From positions 124,001 to 188,000 of the forward strand of contig NZ_BMRX01000006.1 of assembly GCF_014648855.1 (NCBI RefSeq): a stretch of DNA of 64,000 nt, given 5' to 3'. The position numbers and the translations under genes were made by a program. This stretch comes from Streptomyces parvulus. GTDB lineage: Bacteria; Actinomycetota; Actinomycetes; Streptomycetales; Streptomycetaceae. Below are positions 25,954-33,472 of this stretch, one piece after another. The notes under the pieces are model-generated. The model saw only the letters and a list, made by a program, of their open reading frames with translations. It was not told the origin of the DNA and did not search any database. Numbering within the stretch: position 1 is the stretch's first letter; every line of letters begins with the position of its first letter.

Positions 25954-27408
25954 TCAGGTCCGCAGCGCGCCCGGGTGGGTCTGCTCGCGCACGGAGACGA
26001 ACTGCTGCCGCACGGCCTGCCCCACCGCCAGCTCTTCGCCCGGCTCCAGCACCTGGGCCACCGCGCCCTGCCAGACGGGCGGGGTCCGCGGGTCCAGCGT
26101 GCCCTGCGACACGCCCAGCGCCCAGGCCGCCTGCCGGGCCGAGCCGATCGCCGCGTAGTCCGCCGGCTGCGGCACGACGACCTGCGTGCCGAACAGCGCG
26201 GGCGCCGCCGCCTGCACGGCCGGCAGCTCGGCCGCCGCGCCCAGCAGGAAGACCCGGCGCACGTCCACGCCCCGGCCGCGCAGCACGTCCAGGGCGTCCC
26301 CGAGCCCGCACAGCATCCCCTCGAACGCGGCCCGCGCCAGGTGCTCCGGCCGCATCGACTCGCGCCTGAGGCCGGCGAGGGTGCCGGCGGTGTGCGGCAG
26401 GTTCGGCGTCCGCTCACCCTCCAGATAGGGGAGCAGCACCAGCCCGTGCGCGCCGGGCGTCGACTTCATCGCCAGCTCGGACAGGCTCTCCAGGTCCGGT
26501 ACGCCGAGCAGCTCGGCGGCGCCGCGCAGGGTGCGTACGGCGTTCAGCGTGGTGACGACCGGAAGGTGCATGCCGGTCGCGTCCGCGAGGGCGGTGATCA
26601 TGCCGGACTGGTCGACGAGCGGCTCGGTGTGCACGGCCATCACGGAGCCGGACGCGCCCAGCGACACCACCGCGTCGCCCAGGCCGATGCCGAGCCCGAA
26701 GGCGGCGGCCTGGGTCTCGCCGGTACCGGCGGAGATCAGCAGCCCCTCGGGTGTCGTACCGGCGGCCTCGGCGGGGCCGATCACCTCCGGCAGCATCACC
26801 TGGTGGCCGAGGGCCAGCTCGACCAGGTCGGGACGGTAGGCGCCGGTCGCCGCCGACCAGTAGCCGGTGCCCGAGGCGCCGCCCCGGTCGGTGGTCCGCC
26901 GGACCGGCCTCCCGAGCAGCTGCCACACCAGCCAGTCGTGGGCCTGCAACAGGACCGCGGTGCGGGCGGCGGCGTCGGGCTCGCTCCGCGCCAGCCAGCG
27001 CAGCTTCGTCACCGGGTGCGCGGCCTGCGGGACGGCGCCCACGGCCTGCGCCCAGGCCTCACGGCCGCCGAGCCCGTCGATGAGGTCGGCCGCCGCCACC
27101 TGGGCGCGCTTGTCGCCGCCCACCATGGCCGGGCGCACGGTGTTGCCCTGGGCGTCCAGCGGCACCACGGAGTTGGCCTGCGCCGACACGCCGATGGCCT
27201 GCACGCCTTCCAGCAGGCCGCCGCCGGCCGCCTCCCCGAGGGACAACAGCCAGGCCTGCGGATCGACGTCTGCGGGCCGGCCGCCGCCCTCGGGGCTGTC
27301 CAGCGGGTGCGGCGCGTAGCCCTGGCGCAGCACGGCACCCGTGTCCGAATCGCAGACGACGATACGAGTGAAATCGGGCGAACTGTCCAACCCGGCGACT
27401 ATCCCCAT
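25954..27408 (-). CDS. FGGY-family carbohydrate kinase, xylulokinase-like
   Basis: Cytoplasmic sugar kinase of 484 residues. The N-terminal phosphate loop reads VAGLDSSPDFTRIVVCDSDTG, the sugar contact region VQAIGVSAQANSVVPLD, and the second domain has VSLGASGSVMA and a late VFLLGAAAELPAVQ motif. The overall layout matches xylulokinase-like FGGY proteins. LLPYLEGERTPNLPHTAGTL is well conserved. No other sugar catabolic gene is nearby, so the substrate (xylulose, ribulose or other) is open. It is downstream of, and on the same strand as, a YtxH-like gene, with a 56-base gap. Confidence 0.85.
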   Translation of the reverse strand: MGIVAGLDSSPDFTRIVVCDSDTGAVLRQGYAPHPLDSPEGGGRPADVDPQAWLLSLGEAAGGGLLEGVQAIGVSAQANSVVPLDAQGNTVRPAMVGGDKRAQVAAADLIDGLGGREAWAQAVGAVPQAAHPVTKLRWLARSEPDAAARTAVLLQAHDWLVWQLLGRPVRRTTDRGGASGTGYWSAATGAYRPDLVELALGHQVMLPEVIGPAEAAGTTPEGLLISAGTGETQAAAFGLGIGLGDAVVSLGASGSVMAVHTEPLVDQSGMITALADATGMHLPVVTTLNAVRTLRGAAELLGVPDLESLSELAMKSTPGAHGLVLLPYLEGERTPNLPHTAGTLAGLRRESMRPEHLARAAFEGMLCGLGDALDVLRGRGVDVRRVFLLGAAAELPAVQAAAPALFGTQVVVPQPADYAAIGSARQAAWALGVSQGTLDPRTPPVWQGAVAQVLEPGEELAVGQAVRQQFVSVREQTHPGALRT

Positions 27409-27464
27409 GCCCGAAATTCTGCCGCACCGGGAGACGTGGCCGTACCCGGTGGGGGCTTCGCGGC

Positions 27465-27770
27465 TCAGGTGTTGCTCGTGCCCCAGTCGTCCGGGCCGGT
27501 GCCGTTCGTGCCGCGTTCCCGCAGCGAGCGGACCCGCTGGGCCACCGAGTCGGGCATCCGGTCACCCACCTTGTCGCTGACCACGTGGTACGCCTTGTCC
27601 GCGAAGTGCCTGCCCTGCTGGGCCGCCGACTCGGCGGTGTTGCGCACCGCCGGGTTCTGCGCGACCTGCCGTGCGGACTTCCGCAACTGCTCGTACCGTT
27701 CCCGCCCGGCCTTCGTGCCGAGCACGTATCCCGCCGCTAGTCCGACGACGAACGTGAGCCGGTAACGCAT
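27465..27770 (-). CDS. Small YtxH-like membrane-anchored protein
   Basis: Protein of 101 residues from ATG at 27770. One N-terminal hydrophobic helix with the glycine pattern FVVGLAAGYVLGTKAGRERYEQL is typical of YtxH-like stress proteins; the remainder is charged and helical (ARQVAQNP, VSDKVGDRMPDSVAQRVRSL). Function is unknown. It is placed directly before the tRNA-Asn pair in the opposite direction; the frame upstream of the ATG only translates tRNA sequence, which fixes the start. Confidence 0.75.
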   Translation of the reverse strand: MRYRLTFVVGLAAGYVLGTKAGRERYEQLRKSARQVAQNPAVRNTAESAAQQGRHFADKAYHVVSDKVGDRMPDSVAQRVRSLRERGTNGTGPDDWGTSNT

Positions 27771-27920
27771 GGTGGCCACCCTTCTTCTTCGCTGGCTCCG
27801 AGGTGCCGGAGAGTACCGATTGGCGGAGCACCCCCCTGCTTGCGCTAATGTATGTGTCGCAGCGAGCGCGCGCCCCCTGGCGAATACCCAGGCCGACGCG
27901 TTCGATGCGGTTCGAGACTT

Positions 27921-27993
27921 TCCTCGGTAGCTCAATTGGCAGAGCAGCCGGCTGTTAACCGGCAGGTTACTGGTTCGAGTCCAGTCCGAGGAG
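27921..27993 (+). tRNA. tRNA-Asn (GTT), copy 1
   Basis: Complete 73-base cloverleaf: acceptor TCCTCGG pairs with CCGAGGA, D-arm AGCTCAATTGGCAGAGCA, anticodon stem GCCGG/CCGGC around CTGTTAA with anticodon GTT at 27954-27956, T-arm ACTGG-TTCGAGT-CCAGT, discriminator G. CCA is not encoded. A TAATGT-type -10 at 27846 may serve both copies. Confidence 0.97.
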
Positions 27994-27998
27994 CTCGG

Positions 27999-28071
27999 TC
28001 CTCCGTAGCTCAATTGGCAGAGCAGCCGGCTGTTAACCGGCAGGTTACTGGTTCGAGTCCAGTCGGGGGAG
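27999..28071 (+). tRNA. tRNA-Asn (GTT), copy 2
   Basis: Tandem copy starting 78 bases after the first. The body is identical; only the acceptor stem differs (TCCTCCG with CGGGGGA, containing one T-G wobble pair). Anticodon GTT at 28032-28034. It is five bases from copy 1, so both are on one transcript ended by the hairpin at 28083. Confidence 0.97.
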
Positions 28072-28082
28072 CACCGTGAACG

Positions 28083-28105
28083 AGGACCCCTCCGGGGTCC
28101 TTTTT
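28083..28105 (+). terminator. Rho-independent terminator of the tRNA-Asn pair
   Basis: AGGACCCC and GGGGTCCT form an eight-base stem with a three-base loop followed by TTTTT, a textbook terminator that is rare in this genome. Confidence 0.92.
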
Positions 28106-28259
28106 CATGTCTCCCGCCAAGCCCGGGAACCGGGCGGCACGCTGCGGAGTCCTCAAGGTCGAGAAGGCGTCGCGGCAGCCGACCGTCCGAGGCAGGAGAT
28201 CGTATGAGCGGCTATGCTGCGGCAGACGGCGCGCACACGTGTACGCGACACGCCGCTTT

Positions 28260-28333
28260 GGGGCGGTAGCTCAGCCGGTTAGAGCAGCGGACTCATAATC
28301 CGTCGGCCGTGGGTTCGAGTCCCACCCGCCCCA
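28260..28333 (+). tRNA. tRNA with CAT anticodon, probably tRNA-Ile2 (or elongator tRNA-Met)
   Basis: Complete 74-base cloverleaf: acceptor GGGGCGG/CCGCCCC, anticodon stem CGGA around CTCATAA with anticodon CAT at 28294-28296, T-arm GTGGG-TTCGAGT-CCCAC, discriminator A. The anticodon arm and following CGTCGGCCGTGG resemble lysidine-modified tRNA-Ile2 more than elongator Met, and it is not an initiator. A TATGCT hexamer at 28213 is a likely -10. Confidence 0.9.
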
Positions 28334-28370
28334 CTCGAGCGCCTGGGCGCAGGAACGTTCTCACCTGCGC

Positions 28371-28398
28371 GTGAGGGCCGGGAAGTCCCGGCCCTCAC
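28371..28398. terminator. Perfect hairpin between tRNA-CAT and the ThuA-lectin gene
   Basis: GTGAGGGCCGGGA pairs perfectly with TCCCGGCCCTCAC over 13 bases. It lies between the tRNA (plus) and the end of the convergent lectin gene (minus) and can serve both. Confidence 0.85.
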
Positions 28399-28438
28399 CT
28401 ACCACCGCTTCAGTCCTTCCGGGTCCGGGTCACTCAGG

Positions 28439-30220
28439 TCAGAGAAGGACCCATTTCTGGTTGGCCCCGGTGTGGCAGGTCCACAGGTGGACCGGGGTGC
28501 CGTCGTTCCAGGTGCCGCCCGAGGCGTCCAGGCACTTGCCGGACTGCGGGTTGCGGACCGTGCCGTCCGACTGCGGCGCCCACTTCTGGGCTCCGGAGCC
28601 GTTGCACGTCCACAGCTGGATCTTCGTGCCGTCCGCGGTGCCGCCGCCCGAGACGTCCAGGCACTTGCCCAGCGCGGTCACCGTGCCGTCGTCCGCGCGC
28701 GTCCATCGCTGCGCGCCGGTGCCGTTGCAGGTCCAGAGCTGGATCTTCGTGCCGTCCGCCGTCATGGAGTTGTCGACGTCCAGGCATTTGCCGCCCACGC
28801 CCTTCACCTCCCCGGTGCGGGGGCCGGGCTGTTGTCCGCCGTCGCGCTTGATACGGATGTTGCGGAAGGACACCTCGTCGCCGGCCCCGTGGTTCTGGAG
28901 GCCGATGTGGCCCTGGCGCAGGCTGCGGGCCGGGTCGGTGTTGGTGAAGTCGTTGATCTTCCGGCCGTTGAGGAAGATCTCCAGCCGTTCCCCGGTGACG
29001 CGCAGTTCGTAGGTGTTCCACTCTCCCGGAGGGTTGAGCGCCGCGTCCCGGGCGGCGATGTCGGCGGACCGGAAGCCGTAGACGGACCCGGTGGTGCGGT
29101 CGGGGGAGTCCGTCGCGTCGATCTGGATCTCGTAGCCGTTGTTCACCGCGGTCCACGGGTCGTCGGAGGCGGGGAAGCCGAGGAAGACGCCCGAGTTGTC
29201 GTCCCCGGCCGCCCTCCAGTCGAGCTTGAGGGAGTAGTCGCCCGTGAACTCCTGGGCGGAGTACCAGAGCATGCCCATGCCGCCCTCCGAGGTGAGGGTG
29301 GAGTCGGCCAGGGTGAACCCGCCGGGACCGGCCTGCCGCCAGCCGGTGGTGGACGAGCCGTCGAAGAGCGGTGTGTAGCCGGTCTCGGGCCTGCAGTCGG
29401 CGTCGGTCAGGCCGGCCGCCCAGCGGATTCCGCCGAGGAGGTGGCGGTTGAAGGCGGGGTCGGCGAACGACTCGTCGGTGTGGCCGCCGCCGGTGTAGAA
29501 GGCGCGGCCGCCCCGGTAGTCCTTGCACCAGGAGATCGGGTGGTCGCCCGCCATGTTGCCGCCCGAGTAGCTGGACTCGTCGAGCGAGGCGAGGACGTGG
29601 GCGGTGGTGCGGGGGTTGGTGCGGTAGTTGTACCACTCGTCGGTGCGCTGCCAGGTGCGGCCGAGGTGGGCGGTGGCGTCGTGCGCGCGGTCCTCCACCC
29701 TGACGGTGGCGGACTGGACGGCGGGGTGGGAGTGGAAGAGGGCCCCGGCCAGACCGTCGTAGAAGGGCCAGTCGTACTCGGTGTCGGCGGCGGCGTGGAT
29801 GCCGACGTAGCCGCCGCCGCCCTGGATGTACTGCTCGAAGGCGGTCTGCTGGGTGCCGTCGAGGACGTCGCCGGTCGTCGACAGGAAGACGACGGCGCGG
29901 TACTGGCCGAGGTTGCCGGAGGTGAAGGCGCCGGCGTCCTCGGTCGCGTCGACGGTGAAGTTGTGGGCCGTGCCCAGGTCGCGCAGGGCGGCGAGGCCGT
30001 CGTCGATCGAGGAGTGCCGGAAGCCGGCGGTCTTGGAGAAGACGAGGATCTTGTAGGCGGGGTCGGCCGCCGTGCGGGGCGGGGCGGTGACGGACGTGGT
30101 CACCGGTGCGGGCCGGTCGGGTGCGGACTGTCCCGGGGCGGGCTGTGCCGCGGCCTGCGGGGCCAGCGCGAGCGTGGCGCCGGCGACGAGGCCGAGGAGC
30201 GCTTTGAGAGGGGTACGCAT
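28439..30220 (-). CDS. Secreted ThuA-DUF1080 protein with C-terminal ricin-type lectin domain
   Basis: Exoenzyme of 593 residues. ATG at 30220 follows GAAAGGAGG and opens a signal peptide (LLGLVAGATLALAPQAAAQ). A ThuA-like domain (about 55-275: ILVFSKTAGFRHSSIDDGL, GIHAAADTEYDWPFYDGL, WCKDYRGGRAFYTGGGHTDE) is followed by a DUF1080/3-keto-disaccharide hydrolase domain (about 285-455: LFDGSSTTGWRQ, NSGVFLGFP, GYEIQIDATDSPDRTTGSVYG in part) and a beta-trefoil lectin with three KCLDV/QLWTCNG repeats. DUF1080 proteins cleave 3-keto-glycosides, and ThuA is tied to trehalose/disaccharide use. The lectin is nearly identical to those of the two neighbours. Confidence 0.9.
   Translation of the reverse strand: MRTPLKALLGLVAGATLALAPQAAAQPAPGQSAPDRPAPVTTSVTAPPRTAADPAYKILVFSKTAGFRHSSIDDGLAALRDLGTAHNFTVDATEDAGAFTSGNLGQYRAVVFLSTTGDVLDGTQQTAFEQYIQGGGGYVGIHAAADTEYDWPFYDGLAGALFHSHPAVQSATVRVEDRAHDATAHLGRTWQRTDEWYNYRTNPRTTAHVLASLDESSYSGGNMAGDHPISWCKDYRGGRAFYTGGGHTDESFADPAFNRHLLGGIRWAAGLTDADCRPETGYTPLFDGSSTTGWRQAGPGGFTLADSTLTSEGGMGMLWYSAQEFTGDYSLKLDWRAAGDDNSGVFLGFPASDDPWTAVNNGYEIQIDATDSPDRTTGSVYGFRSADIAARDAALNPPGEWNTYELRVTGERLEIFLNGRKINDFTNTDPARSLRQGHIGLQNHGAGDEVSFRNIRIKRDGGQQPGPRTGEVKGVGGKCLDVDNSMTADGTKIQLWTCNGTGAQRWTRADDGTVTALGKCLDVSGGGTADGTKIQLWTCNGSGAQKWAPQSDGTVRNPQSGKCLDASGGTWNDGTPVHLWTCHTGANQKWVLL
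28442..28805 (-). repeat. Lectin-domain repeat copy A
   Basis: Coding sequence of the beta-trefoil lectin in the ThuA protein. In the stretch 28495-28590 it differs from copy B by a single base, although the rest of the two genes is unrelated. Confidence 0.85.
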
Positions 30221-30243
30221 GGGGGGTCGCCTCCTTTCCACGG

Positions 30244-33096
30244 TTACGGAAGGGTCCACTTCTGGTTGGTTCCGGTGTGGCAGGTCCAGAGGTGGACGGG
30301 GGTGCCGTCGTTCCAGGTGCCGCCCGAGGCGTCCAGGCACTTGGCGGACTGCGGGTTGCGGACCGTGCCGTCCGACTGCGGCGCCCACTTCTGCGAGCCG
30401 GTGCCGTTGCAGGTCCACAGCTGGATCCTGGTGCCGTCGGCGGTGCCGCCGGCCGAGACGTCCAGGCACTTGCCCAGGGCCCGCAGAGCGCCGTCCGCGG
30501 AGCGCGTCCACTGCTGCGCGGCGGTGCCGTTGCAGGTCCACAGCTGGATCTTCGTGCCGTCCGCGGTGCCGCCGCCGTCCACGTCGAGGCACTTGCCGCC
30601 CACGCCCTTCACCGGTCCCGCTCCCGACGCGGGGCCGGACGTGGTGAAGGAGAACTCGTCGACGTCGAAGAGGGAACCGGCGCCGCCCTTGAAGACGAGG
30701 TACAGCGCGGTGGACGCGGCCGGCCCGCCGCTGACCGGGGCGGTGACGTCCTGGAAGGTCTCCCAGTCGCCGGTGACGGGGACGGTCGCCGTGCCGAGCA
30801 GGGTGCCGGTGGCGGAGCCGGCCCGCACCTCGATCGTGCCGCCCGCTCCCGCCGAGGAGACCCGGGCGGTGAACCGGGTCACGTTGTCGAGCGCGTAGGG
30901 CGTGAAGGAGATCCAGTCGCCGTTCTCGATGTAGCCGACGGTCCTGCCGCCGTGCGCCTGGGCGTGGGTGACCACCTGGACGCCGGACGAGGCGCCGTAG
31001 TGCTCGCCCTGCCGGTGCGAGGGCTGGGTGATGTGCTGGTCGTGGGTGGTCAGCGCGGGCTGGCCGTTCGCGCCCTTGTCGGTGTACTCGGCGTCGACGA
31101 CGCCGAAGATGTTCGCGTTGGGGTCGTGCTCTCCGTCGGCGAGGGTCTGCAGGGTGCCGGTGCATCCGGTGGTCGAGGTCTGCGGGTGGCCGTGGCTGTC
31201 GTGCCCGATCACGAAGGTGACCTTGACCTTGGAGCAGTCGACGGTGCCGTCCTCGGGGTCGGAGACCGACACCCTGAAGGGGATCGCGTCCCCGAAGTCG
31301 TGGACGCGGCCGTCGAGGGGCAGTTCGAGCCGCACGGTGGGGGCCGTGTTGCCGACCGTGACCTGCACCGAGGCGGTGGCGGACTTGCCGGTGGGGTCGG
31401 TCACCTTCAGCGTGGCCGTGTACTGGCCGTTCGCCGTGTAGGTGTGCGAGGGGTTGGCGGCGGTGGAGCCGGTGCCGTCGCCGAAGGTCCAGGCGTGGGT
31501 GAGCGCTCCGCCCTCCGGGTCCGCGCTGCCGCCCGAGTCGAAGGAGACGGTCAGCGGCGCGCCGCCGGAGGTGACGTTCGCCTTCGCCTGCGCGGTCGGT
31601 GCCAGGCCGTCGGTGACGTGCTCGATGCGGTAGAGGGCCGAGTTCTGGTCGCCGCTGAAGTAGCCGGTGCCGTAGTCGAGGACGTACAGGGCGCCGTCCG
31701 GGCCGAACGCCATGTCCATCACCTGGGTGCCGCTCCAGGGGAAGGCGTTGATGGACTGCACGGTGCCGGAGCCGTCGGCCGCGACGCGCTTGATCCAGCG
31801 GCGGCCGAACTCGCCGGCGAAGTAGTGGCCGTCGTACTCCTGCGGGAACTTCACCTGCGAGGTGGAGGCGGCGTCGTAGCGGTAGACCGGGCCGCCCATC
31901 GGGGATTCCGAGCCGCCCCCGAACTCGGGTACCGAGCCGCCGTCGTAGGGGATCCAGGCGGGCTGGGCGGGGGGCAGCTCGGTGAGGCCGGTGTTGCGCG
32001 GTGAGGTGTTCCGGGGAGCGGCGCAGTCGAACCGGGCGCCGGAGGAGCCGGTGGCGAAGTCGTAGTCCACGTAGGCGTCGTTCTTACCGGTGCAATACGG
32101 CCAGCCGTAGTTGCCCGCCTTGGTGATCCGGTTGAACTCCACCTGGCCGGCGGGGCCGCGGGTGGGGCTGGCGCTGCCGGCGTCGGGGCCGTAGTCGCCG
32201 AGGTAGACGATGCCCGTGGCCTTGTCGACGCTCATCCGGAACGGGTTGCGGAAGCCCATCGCGTAGATCTCGGGGCGGGTCTTCGCGGTGCCGGCGGGGA
32301 AGAGGTTGCCGGACGGGACCGTGTAGGAGCCGTCGGCGCCGACCTTGATCCTGAGGACCTTGCCGCGCAGGTCGTTGGTGTTGCCCGCGGAGCGCTGGGC
32401 GTCGTACGCGGGGTTGCGGGAGGCGCGCTCGTCGATGGGGGTGTAGCTGTCCGAGGCGAACGGGTTGGTGTCGTCGCCCGTCGAGAGGTAGAGGTTGCCG
32501 GCCGCGTCGAAGTCGATGTCGCCGCCCACGTGGCAGCAGGTGCCGCGCGAGGCCGGCACGTCGAGGATCTTCTTCTCGCTGCCGAGGTCCAAGGTGCCAT
32601 CCGTCTTGAGGACGAACCTGGACAGGCGGTTGACCCCGTCGAACGGGGCGAAGTCGGCCGCCGTGCCGTCGCCCGGGGCGTCTCCGGCCGGGGTGCCGAG
32701 CTTCGGCGCGTAGTAGAGGAAGACGTGCCGGTTGGCGGTGAAGCCGGGGTCCACGGCGACGCCCTGGAGGCCCTCCTCGTCGTGGCTGTAGACGTCGAGC
32801 TTTCCGGCGACGGACGTGGTGCCCGCCGCGTTCGTCAGCCGCAGCGTCCCGTCGCGGGACGTGTGCAGCACGGAGCGGTCGGGCAGCACGGCCAGCGTCA
32901 TCGGTTCGCCCGTTTCGGCCACGCCCTTGGCCAGCGTGACCTGCTGGAACACGGGATCGGCGGCCGCCGGGGCGGGCTCGTCGCGGGGGGCGGGCGCGGC
33001 GGTGGCCGACGACACCGGGAGAAGGCAGCCGACGGTGCACGCCAGCGCGGTCAGGAGCAATCGGACGCGCTTGTGTCTGAGCGTTCTCATGCGCAC
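30244..33096 (-). CDS. Secreted GSDH-like sugar dehydrogenase with PKD, CBM6 and lectin domains
   Basis: Very large exoprotein of 950 residues. GTG at 33096 is seven bases after GGGAG; ATG at 33090 is the alternative. After a signal peptide (LLLTALACTVGCLLPVSSATA), a six-blade glucose/sorbosone dehydrogenase domain (about 50-485: LQGVAVDPGFTANRHVFLYY, GDIDFDAAGNLYLSTGDD, AMGFRNPFRMSVD, AGNYGWPYC) is followed by a PKD domain (SADPEGGALTHAWTFGDG), an Ig-like region, a CBM6 domain (YIENGDWISFTPYALDNV) and a ricin-type lectin. It may oxidise sugars using PQQ or another bound cofactor; no cofactor genes are present. Stop is TAA. It precedes the ThuA gene on the same strand with a 23-base gap, forming an operon. 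Confidence 0.88.
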   Translation of the reverse strand: MRMRTLRHKRVRLLLTALACTVGCLLPVSSATAAPAPRDEPAPAAADPVFQQVTLAKGVAETGEPMTLAVLPDRSVLHTSRDGTLRLTNAAGTTSVAGKLDVYSHDEEGLQGVAVDPGFTANRHVFLYYAPKLGTPAGDAPGDGTAADFAPFDGVNRLSRFVLKTDGTLDLGSEKKILDVPASRGTCCHVGGDIDFDAAGNLYLSTGDDTNPFASDSYTPIDERASRNPAYDAQRSAGNTNDLRGKVLRIKVGADGSYTVPSGNLFPAGTAKTRPEIYAMGFRNPFRMSVDKATGIVYLGDYGPDAGSASPTRGPAGQVEFNRITKAGNYGWPYCTGKNDAYVDYDFATGSSGARFDCAAPRNTSPRNTGLTELPPAQPAWIPYDGGSVPEFGGGSESPMGGPVYRYDAASTSQVKFPQEYDGHYFAGEFGRRWIKRVAADGSGTVQSINAFPWSGTQVMDMAFGPDGALYVLDYGTGYFSGDQNSALYRIEHVTDGLAPTAQAKANVTSGGAPLTVSFDSGGSADPEGGALTHAWTFGDGTGSTAANPSHTYTANGQYTATLKVTDPTGKSATASVQVTVGNTAPTVRLELPLDGRVHDFGDAIPFRVSVSDPEDGTVDCSKVKVTFVIGHDSHGHPQTSTTGCTGTLQTLADGEHDPNANIFGVVDAEYTDKGANGQPALTTHDQHITQPSHRQGEHYGASSGVQVVTHAQAHGGRTVGYIENGDWISFTPYALDNVTRFTARVSSAGAGGTIEVRAGSATGTLLGTATVPVTGDWETFQDVTAPVSGGPAASTALYLVFKGGAGSLFDVDEFSFTTSGPASGAGPVKGVGGKCLDVDGGGTADGTKIQLWTCNGTAAQQWTRSADGALRALGKCLDVSAGGTADGTRIQLWTCNGTGSQKWAPQSDGTVRNPQSAKCLDASGGTWNDGTPVHLWTCHTGTNQKWTLP
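30247..30612 (-). repeat. Lectin-domain repeat copy B
   Basis: Coding sequence of the lectin domain in the GSDH-PKD-CBM6 protein. Bases 30299-30411 are identical, as an inverted copy, to 35726-35838 of copy C (113 bases without a difference). Confidence 0.88.
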
Positions 33097-33472
33097 GGAA
33101 GTTCTCCCGGGGTGAGAGGAGTAGGCGGCAGCCTCGTCGGGCTGCCGGTCGTGCCGACAGGCGTGCGCCGTCACGCCGTGGGGGAGCCGAGCCGGTCCGT
33201 GAGACATGACCGGTTCATTTCAAGGAAGCTAGCGGTCTTCTGTGGGGCCCGGAAGCCGGTCGGCGGAAGTTCTCGCTACTTTTTCTTTGGCCGGGACAAA
33301 GCGTGGACGGGTGCGGGTGAAGTCTCTACTGTGTCCGACGCTGCGGTACGGACCTGGTGCACTCTCCGCCCGTCAGCGCCCTCCGTGACCGGGGTGACGG
33401 CGCGCCCCGCCAGCGGTGGATCCCTCACTTGCCCGAGCGAGCCCCTGCCTTGAGGGGTCGTCAGGAGGTCAC
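33097..33472. promoter_or_regulatory. Divergent control region of the lectin-enzyme genes
   Basis: This 376-base gap holds no gene. The ten-mer GGAAGTTCTC occurs twice (33097-33106 and 33265-33274). The second copy is part of AAGT-7-ACTT, followed by an AT-rich tract and CTTTG-7-CAAAG (33285-33301). ATGACCGGTTCAT at 33206 is a weaker palindrome. These look like operators for joint control of both directions, but no regulator gene is nearby. Confidence 0.45.

Noticed and set aside
27852..28079. Short ORF giving repeated SSVAQLAEQPAVNRQVTGSSPV-like text
   Set aside because: This is the translation of two tRNA-Asn genes, a known annotation artefact.
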